Source of the DNA: Pseudopedobacter saltans DSM 12145 | GTDB taxonomy: Bacteria > Bacteroidota > Bacteroidia > Sphingobacteriales > Sphingobacteriaceae | Assembly (NCBI RefSeq): GCF_000190735.1 | Contig: NC_015177.1 | Location: forward strand, 434,001 to 498,000 | Direction of reading: 5' to 3' | Length of the DNA: 64,000 nt | In this document: positions 27,132-35,036 of the stretch, one piece after another | Layout of the letters: each line of letters opens with the position of its first letter | Numbering within the stretch: the first letter of the stretch is position 1 | Position numbers and translations under genes: made by a program | The notes under the pieces: generated by a model | Told to the model about the DNA's origin: nothing | What the model saw: the letters and a program-made list of their open reading frames with translations, nothing else | The model's database searches: none

Positions 27132-28523
27132 GTGGAAGAGATACAATATCATAGTACCGTACAGGCAGATGGAAAGAGAAGATGGTTATATCCATTAGTG
27201 AGAAAAGACAAGTTTTATACTTATCGTAGTTTGTTGGGATATAGTCTACTGGCATTCTTATTTGTAGCTCCTTTTGTAAAGATTAAGGGTAATCAGTTAT
27301 TGCTGATCAATATCATCGAAAGAAAGTTTATCATTTTTGGACAGGTTATCTGGCCTCAAGACTTTTTTATATTCGTATTGGCCTCTTTACTGGCATTAAT
27401 TAGTATTGTACTCTTTACCATCGCATTCGGTAGAGTCTTCTGCGGATGGGTTTGTCCTCAAACTATTTTTTTAGAGCTCGTATTTCGTAGAATAGAAATT
27501 TGGATAGAAGGTGAACCAGCAGCAAGAAAAAAGCTGGACGAAAGTCCATGGACAGCAGAGAAGATCTGGAAGAAATCTTTAAAACATGGTCTATATATTC
27601 TGATTTCCTTTTTAATTGCTAACACTTTTTTAGCATATGTCATCGGAAGTGATGAGCTGATTAAAATTATGACTTCTCCGCCACAAGATCATCTGGTTGG
27701 TTTTATAAGTATATGGTTGTTCACTTTTACTTTTTATGCTGTTTTTAGTCATGTAAGAGAAATTGTTTGTACAGTTATTTGCCCTTATGGTAGATTACAA
27801 GGGGTTTTATTGGATAAAAATTCATTAACCGTAGCCTATAATTATGTAAGAGGAGAGCCAAGAGGTAAGTTAAAAAAGGGGATTGATACTGAAACAAAAG
27901 GAGATTGTGTTGATTGTAATCTATGCGTGGCTGTTTGCCCAACCGGAATAGATATCAGACAGGGTACACAGCTGGAATGTGTGAACTGTACAGCATGTAT
28001 CGATGCATGTAATCAGGTAATGGATAAGATAAATAAACCGAGAAACCTGATTGGCTACTATTCTGAAGAAATGATCAAAACGAATAAGAAACCGGAGTTT
28101 TCTTTTAGAATGAAAGCTTACTCTTTTGTTATTTTGGTTATGGTAGGTGTGATAGCGTATTTTATCTGGAATCAAAAAAATGTTGATGTTATTGTCCTGA
28201 GAGCTGGTGGAACACTTTACCAGGAGCAACAGGATGGTTACATCAGTAATCTGTACAATGGGGAATTTGTAAATAAGACTACCAAACCCGTAAAAGTCGA
28301 TATTGAGGGAGTGGATAAGAATGTCAAGATTAAATGGATCCAACCGGTGGATAGTTTAGCAAGAGAGAGTTCTAAAAAGGGAACCTTCTTCTTACTGATG
28401 CCTAAAAACAAAATTAACCAGGCTAAAAATGTAATCAAATTAAGGGTTTTAGAAAACGGACAAGAAACTTACGAGATAAAAACTAACTTTCTGGGACCTG
28501 TATCAAGAAAAATTAAAAAATAG
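27132..28523 (+). CDS. ccoG: Cytochrome oxidase assembly ferredoxin-like protein CcoG (RdxA/FixG)
   Basis: A 463-aa membrane protein needed for cbb3 assembly; in other bacteria CcoG reduces copper for the oxidase. It has four or five spans, a NosR/NapH-like VFCGWVCPQTIFLE and EIVCTVICPYGRLQG, and two four-cysteine iron-sulfur clusters (CVDCNLCVAVCPTGID and CVNCTACIDACNQ, about 257-300). A periplasmic Ig-like domain ends the protein. The start codon is GTG. It is followed three bases later by fixH. Confidence 0.94.
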   Translation: MEEIQYHSTVQADGKRRWLYPLVRKDKFYTYRSLLGYSLLAFLFVAPFVKIKGNQLLLINIIERKFIIFGQVIWPQDFFIFVLASLLALISIVLFTIAFGRVFCGWVCPQTIFLELVFRRIEIWIEGEPAARKKLDESPWTAEKIWKKSLKHGLYILISFLIANTFLAYVIGSDELIKIMTSPPQDHLVGFISIWLFTFTFYAVFSHVREIVCTVICPYGRLQGVLLDKNSLTVAYNYVRGEPRGKLKKGIDTETKGDCVDCNLCVAVCPTGIDIRQGTQLECVNCTACIDACNQVMDKINKPRNLIGYYSEEMIKTNKKPEFSFRMKAYSFVILVMVGVIAYFIWNQKNVDVIVLRAGGTLYQEQQDGYISNLYNGEFVNKTTKPVKVDIEGVDKNVKIKWIQPVDSLARESSKKGTFFLLMPKNKINQAKNVIKLRVLENGQETYEIKTNFLGPVSRKIKK

Positions 28524-28525
28524 TT

Positions 28526-28939
28526 ATGAATTGGGGAAAAGGTATTGTAATCGGGCTGGCTGCCTTTATGAGTTTTGTTCTGTGCCTGGTAATACTAATG
28601 TTTAGGGCTCCGGACGATAGCTACGATGAAGATTACTATGAAAAAGGTTTGTCTTATGACAAGGAATATGGGCAAAAGCAGAATGTATTAGATGATAATG
28701 CTAAACCAAAAGTTATCATAGAAGATAAAAAGATAACCGTATCTTTTAATGGTCTGGATTCTGGAAAATTAACTTTTTATCGGCCTGCTAATAATAAATT
28801 GGATAGGATATACAAATTAAGTGAGGTACAAACGGAAATAGCCACAAATAATCTGGAAAAAGGCGAATGGAAGTTAATTTCTGAATGGCATTACAAAGGA
28901 AAGCCATATTTATACGAACAAAGTGTATTTATTCAATGA
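28526..28939 (+). CDS. fixH: FixH family protein
   Basis: A 137-aa protein with one N-terminal membrane span (about 5-27) and a small periplasmic beta domain. NWGKGIVIGLAAFMSFV and APDDSYDEDYYEKGLSYDKEY are characteristic of FixH/CcoH, which takes part in cbb3 oxidase assembly. It starts two bases after ccoG and its stop codon overlaps the next start (ATGA). Length is normal for Bacteroidota FixH. Confidence 0.88.
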   Translation: MNWGKGIVIGLAAFMSFVLCLVILMFRAPDDSYDEDYYEKGLSYDKEYGQKQNVLDDNAKPKVIIEDKKITVSFNGLDSGKLTFYRPANNKLDRIYKLSEVQTEIATNNLEKGEWKLISEWHYKGKPYLYEQSVFIQ

Positions 28940-29610
28940 ATCATTTGCAGTTAGCATTTATTATAGGACTTTTTGGAAGTTTACACTGTGTTGGAATGTG
29001 TGGGCCGTTGGCGTTTGCAATTCCTAATACAGGCAGTAGTAGATGGAGATTGGTGCTTAATAAATTTATTTACCAGATAGGGAGGGCGTTTAGCTATGCT
29101 ATTTTAGGCTTTCTAATTGGTATCATCGGTAAAAAGCTCTGGATAGCAGGATTTCAACAAACTTTAAGTGTACTATGCGGAGCTTTTATTGTCGTATATT
29201 CTATAATTAGATTGATTCCTTTGAGACGGAAATTCAATTCGAATTTTTCAATTATAAACGACTGGATTTCTAAAGCGATTCAGAAGCGTTACGGGCATTT
29301 TGTAGTTGGTTTATTGAACGGAATTTTGCCATGTGCTTTTGTCTATGTTGCATTAGCCACGGCGGTTAATACTACAAGCCCTGTTCAGTCTGCCTTATTC
29401 ATGTTCTTTTTTGGTTTAGGAACACTGCCTTTAATGTTCTCTGCTGCTGTAGGAGTAAGTTTTGCCGGACATAATTTGCGACGGTCAATTAACAATATTT
29501 TGCCAATATTATCGCTTCTTTTGGGAATTTGGTTTATCCTAAGAGGTTCGTCTTTAGATATCCCATTCCTAAGTCCTGTGTTAACCGGGGATTCTGCTAT
29601 TTGCAGGTAG
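28936..29610 (+). CDS. TauE/SafE-like (DsbD-type) membrane protein of the cbb3 operon
   Basis: A 224-aa membrane protein with six spans. The N-terminal GLFGSLHCVGMCGPLAFAIP and the mid-chain NGILPCAFVYVALA, each with a cysteine or cysteine pair, are the pattern of the sulfite-exporter TauE/SafE-like group found at the end of cbb3 clusters. It probably helps copper or thiol handling in assembly. I set the start at 28936, overlapping the fixH stop, rather than the longer frame from 28885. ccoI and ccoS, often beside these genes, are absent here. Confidence 0.82.
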   Translation: MNHLQLAFIIGLFGSLHCVGMCGPLAFAIPNTGSSRWRLVLNKFIYQIGRAFSYAILGFLIGIIGKKLWIAGFQQTLSVLCGAFIVVYSIIRLIPLRRKFNSNFSIINDWISKAIQKRYGHFVVGLLNGILPCAFVYVALATAVNTTSPVQSALFMFFFGLGTLPLMFSAAVGVSFAGHNLRRSINNILPILSLLLGIWFILRGSSLDIPFLSPVLTGDSAICR

Positions 29611-29859
29611 TTTCTTTAGTGATAAGTTATAAGTTCGTTCATTGGGAGCCAAAGCTATTAAGTTAGAGAAGTTACGGTTGGCAATTAAACCATATCCCAG
29701 GCCACAGTTTCCTCTTTCCAAGAGGATCCTGTAATCCTCAAATACTTACATTTAAAGCGTCTATTTTCTTCTTTCCGGATGTTATAGGTGTTGTTTGTAA
29801 TGTATTGTAAATCTTTTTATTATATTTTTTTTGCAAATATAGTGTACGTTACCGATATT

Positions 29860-29867
29860 TAAGTTTG
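29860..29867 (+). promoter_or_regulatory. -7 box upstream of the beta-helix lipoprotein gene
   Basis: TAAGTTTG fits the -7 consensus 20 bases before the ATG. The remainder of the 277-base gap from 29611 has a small GC-rich hairpin at 29711-29725 without a U tract and nothing else I can name. Confidence 0.45.
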
Positions 29868-29887
29868 TCAATTTAAACCCATTTATT

Positions 29888-31096
29888 ATGAAAAAATGTA
29901 TTTTATTATTGGGAGTTACGTCCATCTTCCTTTTTTCTTGTGGCAAACAAGATATCCACCAACCATTGGAAGCCCTTAATGGTAAAGAAAAAGTAAAATC
30001 AGAATCTTCTACATTGGCTACAACCATTGTAAATGTAACACCATCTACAACTTTCAACAGTGCATTTTGGAGTAATATTCAAACTCTATTGCAATCAAAC
30101 CCTGTAGATGTGGTTTTTGCGGATGGTACTTATAATTTAACATCCACTATTTCTTTAAGTAATATCGGCCATGCTACTAACAGATTGCAATTGAAATGCA
30201 ATACCATAGGTTCGGCGATTATTACCGGTTCCATTTCAAAGCTAATGGGATTAAGTTACTGTCAGAATATTCTTATACATCGACTTAAATTTACGGGACC
30301 AGTAACTGATTACGGGCTTACTATACAAAGAAGCCAAAATGTAACAGTCGCATATTGTAGATTTGAAGATATGCCAAATGTTTACTACGGTGCGTTAGGA
30401 GCTCATTATGCAACTTCAGACAATATAATTGTTCGACAAAATCAGTTTGCAAATGTTGGCGTCGGATCCACAGCGCATATGGTTTATGGTGCTTATGGAG
30501 TTACCAGACTTAAAGTTATTGATAACACTTTTACTGATTGCGCAGGTTCTTTTGTGAGATTTAGAGGAGATAATTCAACGCATGGAGTCGTTTATGGTAA
30601 TACATTTACATCCACAGGAACATATTTAACCGGAGTTAATCCAATATTTGTAGAAGTACCTGTATTTAACGATGTCAATCCGGGTGACGAGAAATTTGGT
30701 ACAAGCTTTATGATAACTAAAAATAATTTTAACTACAGTACTTCAGGAAATCAAAGTACCAGATATGCTTTAGTTTTTCACCATAGCGGATATAACCCTA
30801 CAGGAAGGACACACCTGATTAGTGCTGCAGATGCAGCAACGTTAGGAAGTGGAAGTAGTACCGTTGCTGCAAAACGAGCGATAATGTCATCAAATTTAGG
30901 CTTAGACGGAACAAAAATTCTTTTTGGTGGAAATACCAATACAAACGTGGCGGCTAATGTATCTTACAGATGTCAGGGAGGATACGGTGCTGTAGCGCCT
31001 TGGACTGGGATTGTAAGTATAGGAACAGCAGTTACTGCTACCGGTTTAGCAAGCACTTATGAAGAAGCCCTGGCTTTTTATGATGATCTATATTAG
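29888..31096 (+). CDS. Lipoprotein with right-handed parallel beta-helix
   Basis: A 402-aa protein with a signal ending LFSCGK, so probably lipidated at Cys18. Repeating strand patterns (SQNVTVAYCRFEDM, SDNIIVRQNQFANVG, VTRLKVIDNTFTDC, THGVVYGNTFTSTG) are the coils of a right-handed parallel beta helix, as in polysaccharide lyase 6 and related surface enzymes. Chondroitinase-B or alginate-lyase-like activity is possible, but I could not identify catalytic residues. It is monocistronic; a hairpin (31133-31154) and a strong terminator follow. Confidence 0.75.
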   Translation: MKKCILLLGVTSIFLFSCGKQDIHQPLEALNGKEKVKSESSTLATTIVNVTPSTTFNSAFWSNIQTLLQSNPVDVVFADGTYNLTSTISLSNIGHATNRLQLKCNTIGSAIITGSISKLMGLSYCQNILIHRLKFTGPVTDYGLTIQRSQNVTVAYCRFEDMPNVYYGALGAHYATSDNIIVRQNQFANVGVGSTAHMVYGAYGVTRLKVIDNTFTDCAGSFVRFRGDNSTHGVVYGNTFTSTGTYLTGVNPIFVEVPVFNDVNPGDEKFGTSFMITKNNFNYSTSGNQSTRYALVFHHSGYNPTGRTHLISAADAATLGSGSSTVAAKRAIMSSNLGLDGTKILFGGNTNTNVAANVSYRCQGGYGAVAPWTGIVSIGTAVTATGLASTYEEALAFYDDLY

Positions 31097-31192
31097 ATAG
31101 TCTCGAATGGTTGCTTAACTGATTGAGTAGCTGTTGCTAACCCATGTTAGCAACGGTCTCTCGATGAGAATTCTGTAATTTAGGATTTAAAC

Positions 31193-31235
31193 AAATCAAA
31201 CAGCCTAATTAATACAATTAGGCTGTTTGATTTTT
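31193..31235. terminator. Strong bidirectional terminator
   Basis: A perfect 18-bp stem (31193-31210 with 31216-31233) with a five-base loop is followed by T residues on the plus strand and preceded by A residues. It separates the lipoprotein gene from the convergent hemN. Confidence 0.9.
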
Positions 31236-31284
31236 AAGCACACAATATCCATATCTGGTTAATCATTCAGTAGGTTTGTTAGGT

Positions 31285-32646
31285 TTAACCTATACTGAAT
31301 AATTGTCTTTCCGGCTGCTTTCTCCAAAGTCTCATATCAAAGGCAGCGCAAATATTTCTAAGGAAACGTGTTCCTCTTTTGGTTACTTTTAGTGTGTAAT
31401 CATGTTTTTCGACCAATCCATCTTTTACAACTTCCTCCAGATTATCGAATGCTAAAGAAAATGAGTCATTCAATAAATCGATGTCATTCCATGTGGTTTC
31501 CCCATGACACATTATGTTTAAAATATGTTTTCGCATCAATAAATCCTCTGAATCTAATAAATGGCCTTTAAATACAGGAATAGTATCCTCAGCTATCAAT
31601 TGTTTATATTCTTCCACCGTTTTAACATTCTGTGCAAATGCATTCCAGGTATCACTGATTGATGACACACCGAGACCAATCATCAATTCTGTGTATTGAT
31701 GCGTATAACCCATAAAGTTTCTATGTAGGGTTTTGTTTTCCTGGGCATTAAATAAAGAATCAGATTTTAATGCAAAGTGATCCATTCCAACTTCTTCATA
31801 ACCGGCTTCGATAAAAAGTTTCCTACCAGTCTCATACAATTCCTGCTTGGCTTCTGTGTCCGGAAGATCAAGTTCTGTAAACATTCTTTGTCCCGGTTTA
31901 ATCCAGGGAACGTGAGCATAACTATAAAATGCAATACGATCGGGGCGAAGCTGATTTACCTGTGTAATAGTTTGGATCAATCCGCTTAGCTTTTGCAGTG
32001 GCAAGCCATAAATCAAATCGTAATTGATAGAAGTATATCCTATTTTTCTGGCGGTATTCGTAACATATTCAACCTGTTCATAACTTTGCATTCTATTGAT
32101 AACTTTCTGTACCTCTTTGTCAAAATCCTGAATACCCAGACTTAATCTTTTAAAACCTAATTTATAAAGTGTTTCGAGGTGTTGTTCTGTGGTATTTGCC
32201 GGATGTGCCTCGAAACTAAATTCGGCGTTGGAATGCAACTCACAATTTGTAAGTATTCCATTAATAAGCAGATTCAAATTTTCAGAAGAAAAGAAAGTTG
32301 GAGTCCCTCCACCTAGGTGGAGTTCTTTTACAATAGGTTTCTCATCGAAATTTAGTTTGTAAAGCTCCCATTCTCTGATTACTGCATTGATATATGGTAT
32401 TTCAACACTATGATTTTTTGTGATTCTGGTATTGCAGCCGCAATACGTACACAGATTTTCACAAAAAGGAAGATGGATGTATAAACTGATTCCAGATTCT
32501 TTATTGCTGGCAGTAAACGATTCTCTTACCGAGTTTATCCATTTATCGTAAGAAAAAGTGGTTTCATCCCAATAAGGAACTGTCGGATAGCTGGTATATC
32601 TGGGTACAGGAACACTATACTTTTTTATAAGTTCTGCTGTTTCCAT
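31285..32646 (-). CDS. hemN: Oxygen-independent coproporphyrinogen III oxidase HemN
   Basis: A 453-aa radical-SAM enzyme that decarboxylates coproporphyrinogen III in haem synthesis without oxygen. The 4Fe-4S site is C62-x3-C66-x2-C69 in PFCENLCTYCGCN; the glycine-rich LHLGGGTPTF and a HemN-type C-terminal domain follow. The length and the extra cysteine after the cluster (CGCN) favour true HemN over HemW. It is 13 bases downstream of the dehydrogenase gene, and the pair shares an FNR-like site, as expected for a gene used at low oxygen. Confidence 0.95.
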   Translation of the reverse strand: METAELIKKYSVPVPRYTSYPTVPYWDETTFSYDKWINSVRESFTASNKESGISLYIHLPFCENLCTYCGCNTRITKNHSVEIPYINAVIREWELYKLNFDEKPIVKELHLGGGTPTFFSSENLNLLINGILTNCELHSNAEFSFEAHPANTTEQHLETLYKLGFKRLSLGIQDFDKEVQKVINRMQSYEQVEYVTNTARKIGYTSINYDLIYGLPLQKLSGLIQTITQVNQLRPDRIAFYSYAHVPWIKPGQRMFTELDLPDTEAKQELYETGRKLFIEAGYEEVGMDHFALKSDSLFNAQENKTLHRNFMGYTHQYTELMIGLGVSSISDTWNAFAQNVKTVEEYKQLIAEDTIPVFKGHLLDSEDLLMRKHILNIMCHGETTWNDIDLLNDSFSLAFDNLEEVVKDGLVEKHDYTLKVTKRGTRFLRNICAAFDMRLWRKQPERQLFSIG

Positions 32647-32659
32647 AATTTAATGAAAT

Positions 32660-33661
32660 TTAATGTTTAGTAGCGCAATCATTAGGACACGCACATGCTT
32701 TGCCAACGCATTTTCTGGCTTGCCAATTGTCTAGATTTCTGATTGTCTGGAAAGCAATTTCTTCTATTGTTTCTTTAGTCAGGAGAGCCTGCCTGGGTGT
32801 AATAATGACATTTGATAAGCTAAGAAGTTCTTCATAAATGGGGTTGCGGACAGTATTACCTTTGTCTTCTGAAAATATAAATATATCATTTTCAAAAATG
32901 TCGGCACCCAGATAACCCAACTGTCCGCTTTTTAAAGCATCTAAAACGTCTGAGATATTTAATAACCCGCCCCGACTCGTGTTAATAAGCATTACCCCAG
33001 ATTTCATTTTATAAATGCTTTCCCTATTTATAATTTTATCTATCTTGTTTTTGAATGAAACATGCAGAGATATTATATCTGAATTTTCGAGTAGATAATC
33101 CAGATCACAGACTTCCCCATACTCAGGCATTTTTAATAAAGTTTTATCAGCAATCAGTACCCTGCATCCAACATTATGAAATAATTTTGAAGTCGCTAGA
33201 CCTGTATCACTATAGCCTATTAAGCCAATAGTTTTACCTTTTAGATTAAAGCCGGTTAACCCCTCGAGATTGAAATCTGAATGAGATATTCTTTCAATAG
33301 TGGTAATTAGATTTCTACTTAAAGCCAAAACTAAAGTTAGTACATGTTCTGCAACGCTATCAGATGTGTAAGGCACATGAGCTATTTTTATTCCGTATTT
33401 TGCAGCGGTGTCCCGGTTTATATTTTCCACATCGCCAGAGCGTGTGGAAATGTATTTGATTCCAAACTCAGCAAGCTTATCTATTACCGGGGTGGATAAA
33501 TCATCATTACAGGATACAATAACAGCGTCTTTACCTTCTGCATAAGAAACTGTTTCGATATTCAGCGGATTTGAAATAAGCGTAATATCGTGTTTCTTAA
33601 AATTAGCTTTAGCTAATAGTTCTTTCTCAAAAGTTTTAGTGCTGTAAACGATAGCTTTCAT
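32660..33661 (-). CDS. D-2-hydroxyacid dehydrogenase (D-lactate dehydrogenase-like) with Cys-rich tail
   Basis: A 333-aa NAD-dependent enzyme of the D-isomer 2-hydroxyacid dehydrogenase family. It shows SVAEHVLTLVLALSRN, the nucleotide-binding GKTIGLIGYSDTG, LHVSFKNK and MLINTSRGGLLN; the overall pattern is closest to D-lactate dehydrogenase (LdhA). The normal domain ends near residue 310. The last 16 residues hold four cysteines (C318, C323, C325, C329), unusual in this family. It is first in the operon with hemN, under an FNR-like site, so a fermentative role at low oxygen is inferred. Confidence 0.85.
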   Translation of the reverse strand: MKAIVYSTKTFEKELLAKANFKKHDITLISNPLNIETVSYAEGKDAVIVSCNDDLSTPVIDKLAEFGIKYISTRSGDVENINRDTAAKYGIKIAHVPYTSDSVAEHVLTLVLALSRNLITTIERISHSDFNLEGLTGFNLKGKTIGLIGYSDTGLATSKLFHNVGCRVLIADKTLLKMPEYGEVCDLDYLLENSDIISLHVSFKNKIDKIINRESIYKMKSGVMLINTSRGGLLNISDVLDALKSGQLGYLGADIFENDIFIFSEDKGNTVRNPIYEELLSLSNVIITPRQALLTKETIEEIAFQTIRNLDNWQARKCVGKACACPNDCATKH

Positions 33662-33681
33662 TCTCTTACATGTATGATATG

Positions 33682-33689
33682 CAAATCTA
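33682..33689 (-). promoter_or_regulatory. -7 box of the dehydrogenase-hemN operon
   Basis: TAGATTTG on the minus strand matches TAnnTTTG; transcription would start near 33675, 14 bases before the ATG. A normal -33 element is not evident, consistent with activator dependence. Confidence 0.55.
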
Positions 33690-33733
33690 TTTACAGGGAT
33701 ACCTTTTTTTAATGAGAGCTGTCAGTACGAAAT

Positions 33734-33747
33734 GTGATAAATATCAA
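33734..33747. promoter_or_regulatory. FNR-like operator upstream of the dehydrogenase-hemN operon
   Basis: GTGATAAATATCAA matches the FNR consensus TTGAT-N4-ATCAA at 9 of 10 defined bases. Its centre is 51.5 bases upstream of the first base of the -7 box, about 65 bases from the predicted start, a class I activator position. The likely binder is the receiver-CRP fusion encoded next door. It lies in the 325-base gap 33662-33986. Confidence 0.6.
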
Positions 33748-33961
33748 TTATTGAAAATTATCTCAAAGTCGATGTGAAAAAAAGCGGCACTAGGTACTTG
33801 TAATTTACTTTTTTTAGTTAAGTATTTGAGAATAAGGTGGGCGATTGAGGAGTTTTGTGCAGTTATACAATATTTTTTAGTGCTATCAAGAATAATTCAA
33901 GAGTAAGATAAGCACAAGTTAGGTATATAAGGAAAGGCTTTGGCTTATGTCTTCGAAGAAA

Positions 33962-33988
33962 TAAAAAAAACGGTACACAGGTACCGTT
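33962..33988 (-). terminator. Terminator overlapping the stop of the receiver-CRP gene
   Basis: AACGGTAC (33969-33976) pairs with GTACCGTT (33981-33988) around ACAG. On the minus strand seven T residues follow. The stem begins inside the stop codon of the regulator gene. Confidence 0.85.
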
Positions 33989-35036
33989 AATTTTTTAGAT
34001 TTTTCAGTTTTTCTATGTTTAGGAGGTTGATTTCTGAACCTTTCTTTTCTATAAGCTTCTCTTCTTTAAAATCACTTAAAGTGCGGCTTACTGTTTCTGT
34101 TGCCATGCCGGCCATCCCTGCCAGATCATCTCTGGATATTTTAAATACATTACTTTGCTGATGGATATCGTTTATCCGCAAAAGCGTTTCGGCCAATCTC
34201 TTTCTTACAGAATGATAAGCCAATTGCACCAGTTGCTCGTCTTTTTCCTTCAATGTTTCCGCTAAAAGATGAATGAACTGCATGGCTATCATGGGATGCT
34301 TATTGATCATTTCATTAACCTGGTCCTTATCTAACAAGCAAATAGAACTGTTCTCAAGTGCTTCGGCAGTTTCTGAATGCGATCGGCCAATCAAAGCGTC
34401 ATAAATTCCAAAGTATTCATCCGCATGGTGAATATCTATTAAAAGTTCCCTGCCATCTTTACTTAATTTTACTATTTTAACACTGCCACTCAGCACAAGG
34501 TATACACCCTGAGAGTTGTCTCCATCATAATAAATAACCTGGCCTTTCTTAATGTTCCTTATTTTTTTATGCGAAATTAACTCTGTCAGTTCTTTTTGCT
34601 GGTTATTCTTTTTAGCAAAATCTTCTAAAGATTGTAACCCTTTTGAATAGAAGTCTTTTTGCTGTTTTCTTTTCTTTAATCGGCTTTCAATGGCATTTAA
34701 TAGTTCGATATCATCAAACGGCTTTGTTAAATAGTCATCAGCACCCATTTCCATACCTTTTCTAAGGTCAATCCTTTCAGCCTTAGCTGTCAGGAATATA
34801 AATGGAATAGATGCTGTGTCCGGATTTTTTCCTAAAAGGTATAAAACACCATAACCATCCAATTCAGGCATCATAATATCGCAGATAATTAAATCCGGAA
34901 GATTATTTTGTGCCATTTCAACCCCTGCTTTTCCGTTTGGAGCTGTCAATACTTCATAACCGGCAAGTTCCAGTATTTCTGCTGTGCCTTCTCTGATATC
35001 CAGATTATCTTCTATGATAAGTATTTTATTCTTCAT
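33987..35036 (-). CDS. Response regulator fused to a CRP/FNR transcription factor
   Basis: A 349-aa single chain. Residues 1-120 are a CheY-like receiver with phospho-acceptor Asp53 (LIICDIMMPELDG), T83 in FLTAKAE and K105 in LTKPFDD. After a linker (125-150), a cyclic-nucleotide-binding fold follows (about 160-275, GQVIYYDGDNSQGVYLVLSGSVKI) and a CRP-type winged helix (about 290-345, ISRDDLAGMAGMATETVSRTLSDFKEE). It thus joins FixJ-like input to FixK/FNR-like output. No FNR-type cysteine cluster is present at the N-terminus. It overlaps the kinase gene by 11 bases, so it is its likely phosphorylation partner. Confidence 0.92.
   Translation of the reverse strand: MKNKILIIEDNLDIREGTAEILELAGYEVLTAPNGKAGVEMAQNNLPDLIICDIMMPELDGYGVLYLLGKNPDTASIPFIFLTAKAERIDLRKGMEMGADDYLTKPFDDIELLNAIESRLKKRKQQKDFYSKGLQSLEDFAKKNNQQKELTELISHKKIRNIKKGQVIYYDGDNSQGVYLVLSGSVKIVKLSKDGRELLIDIHHADEYFGIYDALIGRSHSETAEALENSSICLLDKDQVNEMINKHPMIAMQFIHLLAETLKEKDEQLVQLAYHSVRKRLAETLLRINDIHQQSNVFKISRDDLAGMAGMATETVSRTLSDFKEEKLIEKKGSEINLLNIEKLKNLKN

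Noticed and set aside
28885-28935. Longer N-terminus for the TauE/SafE-like protein
   Set aside because: The extra 17 residues lie inside fixH in another frame; the ATG at 28936 overlapping the fixH stop starts at the family's normal N-terminus.
33987-35036. An FNR-type [4Fe-4S] oxygen sensor within the CRP-like part
   Set aside because: The chain lacks the cysteine cluster of FNR; sensing is better assigned to the haem-PAS kinase.
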